From JAJDXW01 sp965214795 (GTDB taxonomy: Bacteria > Pseudomonadota > Gammaproteobacteria > HK1), in assembly GCA_965214795.1 (NCBI GenBank), contig OZ243976.1:1178001-1242000 (forward strand): a stretch of 64,000 bases of DNA. The letters run 5' to 3'. Under the pieces are notes generated by a model. It was not told where the DNA came from, ran no database searches, and was given only the letters and a program-made list of their open reading frames with translations. Each line of letters starts with the position of its first letter. Position 1 is the stretch's first letter. Made by a program: the position numbers and the translations under genes. Below are positions 50,337 through 57,250 of the stretch, piece by piece.

Positions 50337-50892
50337 ATGCGCTGGTGGGAAACGCCCGCGGTGCGAAGCCTTTGGGAGTGTCTTCGCACGGTGCCTGAGT
50401 TCCGGGACGCGCGCGGGCGACGCTACCCACTGGCCACCATCTTGGCGATTGCACTGGCCGCGAAGCTCGCCCGACACCATGGCACCAGAGCATTCGCACA
50501 GTTCGCCCAAGGATTGACCCAGCACCAGCTTCGCGCCCTTCGCTCGTTCTACAGCCATCGCCTGGGGCGCTTCACCGCCCCCACCGCGACCGCGTTCTTC
50601 CAGGTCCTCGTCGCTGCTTGACCCCGAGGTGCTCGACCGCGCCGCACGCACCTGGGCCGCACAGCAATCGCGCGGCGAGCCGGTGGCCATCGACGGCAAA
50701 CGCATCCGCGGCGCCGCCCGGCACAACCCCAACGCCAAACACCACCTGGTAGCCGCCGTAGAGCATCACTCCGGCAACGTGCTCGGACAAGAGGCGGTTG
50801 CGGACAAGACCAACGAGATCCCCACCGTTCGGACCTTGGCCACCGGGCTGGAGCTACAAGGCCGGGTGGTGACCGTGGATGCGTGTTGCGCC
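50337..50892 (+). pseudogene. ISAs1-type transposase, N-terminal-side fragment with frameshift
   Basis: MRWWETPAVRSLWECLRTVP, EFRDARGRRYPLATILAIAL and AFAQFAQGLTQHQLRALRSF form the DDE_Tnp_1-associated N terminus. A slip near 50617 changes frame, and LDPEVLDRAARTWAAQQSRG, PVAIDGKRIRGAARHNPNAK (first catalytic Asp), HLVAAVEHHSGNVLGQEAVA and DKTNEIPTVRTLATGLELQG follow, up to VVTVDA. The C-terminal third is absent here but resembles the fragment at 36362-36751. Sequence after 50892 belongs to another element. Confidence 0.78.
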
Positions 50893-50955
50893 GCACGTAG
50901 TTTCGTAAGGGATTTCTCGGTTTATTTCTGTTCGATTGGTGGACGATTTCTCACA

Positions 50956-51103
50956 ATGCGCCGTCCTCGTCGGAAGTGGAAGAAGGTCCGGGTCGACATC
51001 GACTGCCACGTCGAGGCCGACGGGCACTGTTACTCGGCCCCTCACGCCCTGGTGCGGCGCTCGCTCGACGGGCGCCTCACGGCCACCCCCGTGGAGTGCC
51101 CGC
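50956..51103 (+). pseudogene. IS21-type IstA transposase, C-terminal remnant
   Basis: About 49 codons read RRKWKKVRVDIDCHVEADGH then CYSAPHALVRRSLDGRLTAT and PVECPH. This is the Mu-transposase C-terminal segment of IstA proteins (NIDYHVEVDGHYYSVPHALV... is typical). It abuts the ISAs1 fragment on one side and touches the CoA-transferase stop (51110-51108) on the other. It is a composite scar of at least two insertion and deletion events. Confidence 0.72.
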
Positions 51104-51107
51104 ACCC

Positions 51108-52274
51108 TCAGTCGGCAGCTTCCGCTTCCTCCTCCGCGAGCCACTCCCGGACGACTTCCCCGGTGTGCTCGCCGAGGAGCGGGGCCGGGCGCCGCACCGC
51201 GCCCGCGGTCTCCGAGAGCTTGACCGGGACTCCCAGCGTCCGCATGGCGCCCGCTTTCGGGTGCTCGACTTCGGCGACCATTCCGCGCGCGGCGGTCTGG
51301 GGGTCACCCAGCATCTCGACGTGGTTCATCACCGGGCCGGCGGGAACCCCGGCCTCCTCGAACCGCTCGCACCAGTAGGCGGTGGTCTGCCGGCGGAACC
51401 ACGGCTCGAGCGCCGCCTCCAGCTCGCGGACGTTGCGCACCCGGTCCGGCTTGGTCCTGAACCGGGGGTCCTCCGCCAGCTCTTCGCATCCGAGGGTGCG
51501 GCACACCGTCACCCAGAATCCCTCCGTGGCCGCTCCGATGGTCATGTACCCGTCCGCGGTCGCGAACGACTGGTAGGGAGCGCTGCCGCGGTGGCCCTGC
51601 CCGAGCCGTTCGGGGACCATGCCGTTGGTGAACACCCCGGCCGCTTCGTACACCCCGAGCGCGATGCCCGCCTCGAAGAGCGAAGTGTCGACGTGCTGCC
51701 CCCGGCCGGTTCGCTCCCGGGCGGCGAGGGCGGTGAGGACGCCGATTGCCGCGTTCATGCCCGCGCAGAGGTCGGTGACCGGTACGGGGATCCGGTACGG
51801 GGGGCCGTCCGGAGGGCCATTGATGCTCATGAGGCCGGTCATCCCGCAGGCGATGAGGTCGAACCCCCCTCGGGGGGCATACGGACCAGTCTGTCCGAAG
51901 CCCGAGATGGAGCAGTAGACGAGCCGCGGATTGAGGGCTCGCACGGCGTCGTAGCCGATGCCGAGGCGGGCGGCGGTGCCGGGTTTGAAGTTCTCGACCA
52001 TCACGTCGGCAGTGGCCGCGAGGCGCCGGAAGGTAGCGAGATCGCCCGCGTTCTTGAGGTCGAGGGCGACGGAGCGCTTGTTGCGGTTCCAGAGCATGAA
52101 GGGAGCGCTCTCGCCCTCGACGAACGGAGGGGTGCTCCGCATGTCGTCGCCGGTGCCGGGGCGTTCGACCTTGACCACGTCCGCGCCGTGGTCGGCCAGG
52201 ATCATCGCGCACCAGGGGCCGGACAGATGGGTCGTGAGGTCGAGCACCCGGATGTGTGACAGGGACATGGTCAT
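51108..52274 (-). CDS. CaiB/BaiF (class III) CoA-transferase
   Basis: A 388-residue protein from ATG 52274 (second ATG 52268). The family marks are clear: LSHIRVLDLTTHLSGPWCAM, ILADHGADVVKVERPGTGDD, FMLWNRNKRSVALDLKNAGD, DVMVENFKPGTAARLGIGYD, CSISGFGQTGPYAPRGGFDL and GRGQHVDTSLFEAGIALGVY, with the catalytic Asp in VDTSLFEA. Class III enzymes move CoA between carboxylic acids by a glutamyl/aspartyl anhydride mechanism. The acid is not predictable. It is divergent from the class III aminotransferase, and IS debris lies against its 3' end. Confidence 0.94.
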   Translation of the reverse strand: MTMSLSHIRVLDLTTHLSGPWCAMILADHGADVVKVERPGTGDDMRSTPPFVEGESAPFMLWNRNKRSVALDLKNAGDLATFRRLAATADVMVENFKPGTAARLGIGYDAVRALNPRLVYCSISGFGQTGPYAPRGGFDLIACGMTGLMSINGPPDGPPYRIPVPVTDLCAGMNAAIGVLTALAARERTGRGQHVDTSLFEAGIALGVYEAAGVFTNGMVPERLGQGHRGSAPYQSFATADGYMTIGAATEGFWVTVCRTLGCEELAEDPRFRTKPDRVRNVRELEAALEPWFRRQTTAYWCERFEEAGVPAGPVMNHVEMLGDPQTAARGMVAEVEHPKAGAMRTLGVPVKLSETAGAVRRPAPLLGEHTGEVVREWLAEEEAEAAD

Positions 52275-52458
52275 GTCGGTTTTCTCGGACGTGTCGTGCG
52301 TTCCGCCGGAGTATACCCCGCCCCGGTTGCGGCTCGGCCCCGCCCCGCCCCGCTCGCCCTCGGCCGGCCTCCGCCGCGGCCGCTTTCCGGAGCGCGGTGT
52401 GGATGATGCGGGCGCGGGGCGATATCTTTGCCGAGCCCGGAAACCGGAGGGTCCCCCG

Positions 52459-53769
52459 ATGACCGCACGCAACCTGACGCTCGACGTCGCCCTCGCGGAG
52501 GCGGAGGCGCGATACGCCGAGGCCAACCCGGCGAGCGCGGCCCGCTACGGGGCGGCGTGCCGAGCCCTCCCCGGCGGCAACACCCGCACGGTGCTCTTCT
52601 ACGACCCGTTCCCGCTGTCGATGGCGAAGGGCGAGGGAGCGCGGCTCCGGGACCTCGACGGTCACGAGTATCGGGACTTCCTCGGCGAGTACACGGCCGG
52701 GCTCTATGGACATTCCCATCCCCGGATTCTCGACGAGGTCCGGCGGGCGCTCGCGGCCGGGATCGTGCTCGGGGCCCCGAACCGCTACGAGGTGGAGCTT
52801 GCCGAGCTGGTCTGCGCCCGGTTCCCATCCATCGACCGGGTGCGGTTCTGCAACTCCGGAACGGAGGCGAACCTGATGGCCATCGGGCTCGCCCGCGCGG
52901 TGACGGGGCGGGAGAAGGTGCTCGTCTTCCAAGGGGCGTATCACGGCAGCGTGCTGTTCTTCAAGGAAGGGGAGAGCGGCCCGGTGAACGCGCCGTTCCG
53001 GTTCGTCTTCGCTCCCTACAACGATACGGAGGCCGCCCTCGCGGTCATCGAGCGGCACGGGAACGAGCTCGCGGCCATCCTCGTCGAGCCGATGATGGGC
53101 TCGGGGGGGTGCATCGAGGGCGATCCGGAGTTCCTCGGCGCCCTGCGCGAGGCCGCCGACCGCCACCGGGCGATCCTCGTCTTCGACGAGGTGATGACCT
53201 CGCGGCTCGGTCCGGGAGGGCGGCAAGGCGAGCTCGGGATCCTCCCGGACCTCACGACCCTCGGGAAGTACATCGGAGGCGGCCTCACCTTCGGCGGCTT
53301 CGGAGGACGGGCGGATCTCGTCGAACGCTTCGACCCGCGCCGCCCCGATGCGATCCCGCACGCGGGGACGTTCAACAACAACGTGCTCACCATGTCGGCA
53401 GGAGTCGCGGGGTTGCGCGACATCTTCACGCCCGGCGAGGCGGTGCGGCTGAACGCGGCCGGCGATTCCTTGCGCGGGCGGCTGCAGCAGGCCGCCGACG
53501 AGCGCGGGGTCCCCTTCCGGGCGACCGGCTGCGGCTCGATCGTCGGGCTCCACTGGCAGGCGGAGCCGATACGCCGCCCCGCCGACACCGCATCCACCGC
53601 GCCCGCCGCTCGCGCCCTCTCCCACCTCGAGATGATCCGGCGGGGCTTCTACTTCGCGCGCCGAGGCTTCATGAGTCTCTCGCTGCCCCTCGAGGCAGGC
53701 GACTACGACGGCTTCGTGGACGCTTTCGCGGACTTTCTCGACGAGCATCGGGAGGTGCTGTCCGGTTAG
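52459..53769 (+). CDS. Class III PLP aminotransferase (GSA-aminomutase-like)
   Basis: A 436-residue protein; ATG 52459 follows CCGGAGGG. LPGGNTRTVLFYDPFPLSMA, DLDGHEYRDFLGEYTAGLYG, RFCNSGTEANLMAIGLARAV, GAYHGSVLFF, ILVEPMMGSGGCI, LVFDEVMTSRLGPGG and DLTTLGKYIGGGLTFGGFGG (Schiff-base Lys near 270) follow the glutamate-1-semialdehyde aminotransferase subgroup. In this catabolic setting it more likely acts on an amino acid or amine than in haem synthesis. Its TAG stop (53767-53769) coincides with the first bases of a MITE-like element. Confidence 0.92.
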   Translation: MTARNLTLDVALAEAEARYAEANPASAARYGAACRALPGGNTRTVLFYDPFPLSMAKGEGARLRDLDGHEYRDFLGEYTAGLYGHSHPRILDEVRRALAAGIVLGAPNRYEVELAELVCARFPSIDRVRFCNSGTEANLMAIGLARAVTGREKVLVFQGAYHGSVLFFKEGESGPVNAPFRFVFAPYNDTEAALAVIERHGNELAAILVEPMMGSGGCIEGDPEFLGALREAADRHRAILVFDEVMTSRLGPGGRQGELGILPDLTTLGKYIGGGLTFGGFGGRADLVERFDPRRPDAIPHAGTFNNNVLTMSAGVAGLRDIFTPGEAVRLNAAGDSLRGRLQQAADERGVPFRATGCGSIVGLHWQAEPIRRPADTASTAPAARALSHLEMIRRGFYFARRGFMSLSLPLEAGDYDGFVDAFADFLDEHREVLSG

Positions 53770-53999
53770 CCCGAAAAAATCACCGACTTTCGTCGCGAGG
53801 GGGCCAAGATGCCCCACGATCTCATGGAGGAACGGGCCGCCCGGACCGAACCGAAAGAGCGCGTGCGCGCGGCCGAAGGCGCAGTCGACACTAGCTCGAC
53901 ACTGGCGCGTGCGCGCGGTCGAAGCGGCTTGCGGGAGTACGGCCCGCGACCGCGAGCGGATGGGCGGCCGCAGCAGGAGGTCAGTGATTTTTTCGGGCT
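53768..53999 (+). repeat. MITE-like element, complete copy (232 bp)
   Basis: The left terminus AGCCCGAAAAAATCACCGAC (53768-53787) and the right terminus GTCAGTGATTTTTTCGGGCT (53980-53999) are inverted repeats with one mismatch. The interior contains GCCCCACGATCTCATGGAGG, an internal direct repeat (GCGCGTGCGCGC twice) and CGAGCGGATGGGCGGCCGCA. No transposase is encoded. Three further partial or altered copies lie in the window (5659-5826, 11173-11237, 55536-55927). The left end supplies the last two bases of the aminotransferase stop codon, so insertion may have replaced the native C terminus. Confidence 0.82.
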
Positions 54000-54208
54000 G
54001 ACGGGGCGCGTTCGGCGTAGCGTTCCGGGGTCGTACCCGGGTCAGGGCGAGGAGGTCGAAGCTGGCGGTGGAGGCGGGTTCGGGACCACCCTCCGGGCGG
54101 GGGGCCGGGCGATCGCGACGGCCGAGCCGGGCGGGAGCGCGGACGCCGGGCGGGAGCGCTCCGCGCGCACGCGCGCCCGGCGGCGGGCTCGCCGGTCGGC
54201 TTGACCAG

Positions 54209-55357
54209 GTGGGAGCGCTCCACGCGCCCGCGCGCTACGCGATCGTCCGCCGGGTCACCCTCGTCGGGGCGGCGGTCGACCTCATCCTGTCCGTCGCGAA
54301 GCTCGGAGGCGGGCTCCTTGCGCAATCCCAGTCGCTCGTCGCCGACGGCGTGCACTCGCTCTCGGATCTCGTCACCGACCTCCTCGTCCTGTTCGCGGCG
54401 AAGCTCGCCCGCGCCACGCCCGATGCCGATCATCCCTACGGACACGAGCGCATCGAGACCGCCGCAACGGTCGCGCTTGGCGTCGTGCTCATCGTCATCG
54501 GCGCGGGGATCGCGCTCGATGCCCTCCGGCGGCTGTTCCACCCCGAGGACCTCCAGGTTCCGGCGTGGTGGGCCATCGTGGTCGCGACGGTCTCGGTCGC
54601 CGCCAAGGAGGGCGTTTACCAGTACACCGTGCGGGCGGCCCGCCGCTCCCGCTCCCATCTTCTGGAAGCGAACGCCTGGCACGCGCGCAGCGACGCGGCG
54701 TCGTCGATCGTCGTCATCGTCGGGGTCGGCGGCGCGCTGCTCGGGCTCGGTTACCTCGACGCGCTCGCCGCGGTGGCCGTCGCATGGATGATCGGGAGGA
54801 TGGGCTACCGCCTCGCCCGCCGGAGCGTCGAGGAGCTCATCGACACCGGGCTCGAGCCCGGGCAGGTGGAGGCGATCCGCGGTGCGCTGATGGGCGTTGA
54901 CGGGGTGCGCGACCTCCACATGCTGCGAACGCGCCAGATGGGGCCGAAGACGCTCGTCGACGTGCACATCCTGCTCCTCGACCCGAAGCTCAGCGTGTCG
55001 GAGGGGCACCAGATCAGCGAGACCGCGCGGGCCGAGCTCATCCGGAAGTTCGACGACGTCGAGGATGTGACGGTCCACATCGACCCGGAGGACGACGAGG
55101 CGGTCGCGCACGGCCGTCACCTCGGGTTGCGGGGCGAGGTCGAGGCGAGGCTGCGCGCGGCGTGGTCCGACGTTCCGGAGGCGAAGGCGATCCGGCGAAT
55201 TACGCTGCACTACCTCGATGGCCGGATCCAGGTCGAGGTCGAACTCCCCCTCGATCTCGCAATGGGGGGCGATGCCCCGGAGCCGATCCGGCGGCGCTTC
55301 GAACGGCCGCTGGAGCCGGATCCGGACGTGAGCGAGGTGCGCGTCCTGTTCGCCTGA
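54209..55357 (+). CDS. Cation diffusion facilitator (CDF) metal transporter
   Basis: About 382 residues from GTG 54209 (an in-frame ATG at 54068 would add a low-complexity Arg/Gly leader). Six membrane helices lie in about residues 10-205. The metal site motifs are VADGVHSLSDLVTDL (helix 2), DHPYGHERIE, and NAWHARSDAASSIV (helix 5). The cytosolic ferredoxin-like domain follows (VDGVRDLHMLRTRQMGPKTL, VDVHILLLDPKLSVSEGHQI), and a second such domain (IRRITLHYLDGRIQVEVELP) extends the protein beyond the usual 300 residues. CDF proteins export Zn, Fe, Co or Mn by proton exchange. It stands between two MITE-like copies. Confidence 0.92.
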   Translation: MGALHAPARYAIVRRVTLVGAAVDLILSVAKLGGGLLAQSQSLVADGVHSLSDLVTDLLVLFAAKLARATPDADHPYGHERIETAATVALGVVLIVIGAGIALDALRRLFHPEDLQVPAWWAIVVATVSVAAKEGVYQYTVRAARRSRSHLLEANAWHARSDAASSIVVIVGVGGALLGLGYLDALAAVAVAWMIGRMGYRLARRSVEELIDTGLEPGQVEAIRGALMGVDGVRDLHMLRTRQMGPKTLVDVHILLLDPKLSVSEGHQISETARAELIRKFDDVEDVTVHIDPEDDEAVAHGRHLGLRGEVEARLRAAWSDVPEAKAIRRITLHYLDGRIQVEVELPLDLAMGGDAPEPIRRRFERPLEPDPDVSEVRVLFA

Positions 55358-55535
55358 CCCAGGCGAGCGAATCGCCGTTCGCCGCCGGCCCGAGGGAAGC
55401 CCGGGGCAGACCGCCGGCCGCGTCCCCGGCGGTCGCCGGGACCGGCTGTCCGACCGCCCGAACCCGGGTGATTTCACGCTGCGGCTTCGGTCCCGGGCGG
55501 GCCGGATTCGCTCGGTGCAATCCAACCTGCATCGT
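55358..55535. other. Intergenic, start of a 760-bp repeat-rich gap
   Basis: No gene is supported between the CDF gene and the CDGSH gene (55358-56119). The gap is filled largely by an altered MITE-like copy (55536-55927) and a second inverted-repeat element (55979-56110). This first part shows nothing recognisable. Confidence 0.5.
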
Positions 55536-55927
55536 AGCCCGAAAAATCACCGACTTTCGTCGCAAGGGCGCCAAGATGCCCCACGATCTCATGGAGGGGT
55601 GGGCCGCACGGACCGAGAGCGCGCGTGCGCGCGGCTGAAGGCGTAGTCGACACTGGCGCTGCCCGTGCCCCACATCTCCCCGCTGGACTTTGAACATGAA
55701 TAGTTCATATCAATTCAATTGCTTGCAATCTATCTGCCGATGGCTACCCAAGCCAGACTCGCCGAGCCTCGGCGGGATCGGGACCAGCCAGGGACTGACT
55801 TGTCATTCGATGCGCCGTTCACGGAAAAGGCAAAGGGCCGGAAAACAATGACTTCCATGATACGCCGCGTATGAAGCCCAGCGAGCGGATGGGCGGCCGC
55901 AGCGAGAAGTCGATGACTTTTTCGGGG
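55536..55927 (+). repeat. MITE-like element, copy with replaced interior
   Basis: The left end AGCCCGAAAAATCACCGACT through GTCGACACTGGCGC (55536 to about 55662) matches the complete copy at 53768-53999. The right end GCGAGCGGATGGGCGGCCGC to GATGACTTTTTCGGGGC (55881-55927) also matches. The roughly 215 bases between are unrelated and AT-richer, around TATCAATTCAATTGCTTGCA. Either another sequence inserted and replaced the centre, or two partial copies lie close together. Confidence 0.68.
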
Positions 55928-55978
55928 CAGGTCCGACTTCCGGTCCGGCCAGGATGAAACCGTCCCGCCGGCGGACCC

Positions 55979-56110
55979 AGCAGTTCTCATTTTGCTCGTC
56001 GGGTCCCGCTGCAGGACCGGCACGACCGCCGATCTGGCCCGAATCGAGTCGCAAGGAGAAGACGGCTTGCGGCTCGGGGTGAAGTCAGGCGCCAAAATGA
56101 GAACTGCTGC
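55979..56110. repeat. Second MITE-like element with 17-bp TIRs and 9-bp target duplication
   Basis: CAGCAGTTCTCATTTTG (55978-55994) and CAAAATGAGAACTGCTG (56093-56109) are perfect inverted repeats. The unit is flanked by GGCGGACCC on both sides (55970-55978 and 56111-56119), as left by a transposase that makes 9-bp duplications. The roughly 100-base interior has no gene. It sits directly against the stop codon of the CDGSH gene. Confidence 0.72.
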
Positions 56111-56119
56111 GGCGGACCC

Positions 56120-57187
56120 TCAGTAGTTGGTCGCGGGGTTGTCGCCGGGGTAGATGGTGCCGACGACCAGCATTCCCTCGGGGCTCGTCGCCTCGAGGGA
56201 ATGGAGCTGCTTGCGGGGCAGGAAGACGACGTCGCCGGCCTTGACCGGGGCCTTGAGGTTCTCGGTCCACATGCAGCCCGCGCCGGAGAGGATGATCAGG
56301 GCCTCCTCGTAGAGATGGCGGTGGGGCTCGGCCTTCGAGCGCGGTATGTGGCCGATGAACTGGGTGACCACCTTCGAGCCCACCGATCGGTCCACGAGCA
56401 TCTGGAAGTAGCGGTTGGCCATGCCCTGGCGTTGCGAGGGATCCAGCGCAACAACCCGCTCCGGATGGGCCGCGCGGAAGTTGTCCGGCATCCGATCGAG
56501 CCACTCCGGCGCGTCCGCCCGGGGACATGCGGACGCCAGCAGCTTGACCGGTGCGCCGGCCCTTCCGGCCATGCGGAACGCTTCTCCCGGGGCGACGTAG
56601 ACCCCGGAACGGGTCCCGGCGCTGAACGTCCTCCCCGAGATCGTGATCTCGGCTTCACCCTCGGTGATGAACAGGACCACGTCGCGATCTCCGAAGGAGA
56701 TCACCGGCGGGTCGCCGGCGCCGGCCTCGAAATGAAACTGCGACTGGTGGATCGATCCGAACTCCGGCCCGATGACGGTGCAGTAGCGGAGCGCCCCGCG
56801 CTCGGTCTTGCGCGCTCGTTCGATCGAGAAGACGTAGCAGCCGCCGTTGAGGACGGCCCGGCCGCCCGCTCCGCCGGCCACCTCCGGGACCGCCCGGTTC
56901 GCATCGCTCGCCGGGTCGTCTTCCGGGTAGTCGGCGAGCAGGTGGTTGTGCGAGCCGTCGCAGAACGGGGGCGTCTTCGTGTGCTTGCACCCGCAGAACA
57001 GGACCTCCTCGCCCTTTCCGGCCGCGAGGTAGCGCACCGGTCGGAAGTCGGTTCCCCGGTGGCTGCCGTCGCAGTACGGCTGCGAACGGCTCCGTCCGCA
57101 TCGGCACCAGACATAGGTCCGCCCTTGCTCGAGCTCGGTGTAGTACGCCTTGTGACGGGCGACGCGGGGGGTGCTGCCGTCGGTCAT
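56120..57187 (-). CDS. Double CDGSH iron-sulfur and double cupin protein
   Basis: A 355-residue protein from ATG 57187. Two CDGSH cluster sites lie at residues 28-43 (CRCGRSRSQPYCDGSH) and 65-80 (CGCKHTKTPPFCDGSH), each with three Cys and one His for a 2Fe-2S cluster. Two cupin-like beta barrels follow: DVVLFITEGEAEITISGRTF with GVYVAPGEAFRM (about 185-215), and EPHRHLYEEALIILSGAGCM with AGDVVFLPRKQLHSLE (about 290-340), the latter with metal-binding His and Glu. The combination suggests a redox-dependent dioxygenase or sensor. It is upstream of nothing on its strand and downstream of kynureninase, so tryptophan breakdown is a possible setting. Confidence 0.88.
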   Translation of the reverse strand: MTDGSTPRVARHKAYYTELEQGRTYVWCRCGRSRSQPYCDGSHRGTDFRPVRYLAAGKGEEVLFCGCKHTKTPPFCDGSHNHLLADYPEDDPASDANRAVPEVAGGAGGRAVLNGGCYVFSIERARKTERGALRYCTVIGPEFGSIHQSQFHFEAGAGDPPVISFGDRDVVLFITEGEAEITISGRTFSAGTRSGVYVAPGEAFRMAGRAGAPVKLLASACPRADAPEWLDRMPDNFRAAHPERVVALDPSQRQGMANRYFQMLVDRSVGSKVVTQFIGHIPRSKAEPHRHLYEEALIILSGAGCMWTENLKAPVKAGDVVFLPRKQLHSLEATSPEGMLVVGTIYPGDNPATNY

Positions 57188-57214
57188 CGCCGTTCCGCCC
57201 GTCGCTGGTTGCCG

Positions 57215-57250
57215 GTCGCCAGTCGCCAGTCAGTCGCCAGTCGCCAGTCG
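57215..57250. repeat. GTCGCCA tandem repeat
   Basis: Four copies of GTCGCCA in two pairs separated by GTCA, followed by GTCGC. It fills the short gap between the kynureninase stop and the CDGSH gene start on the minus strand. Copy number could vary by slippage and change spacing or ribosome access for the CDGSH gene. Confidence 0.75.

Noticed and set aside
51304..53817. 837-codon minus-strand frame opposite the aminotransferase and CoA-transferase
   Set aside because: It is antisense to one well-supported gene, out of frame with the other, and has compositional bias and no domain. It is open only because of the high GC content.
57215..57250. CRISPR-like array
   Set aside because: The units are direct heptamers without spacers.
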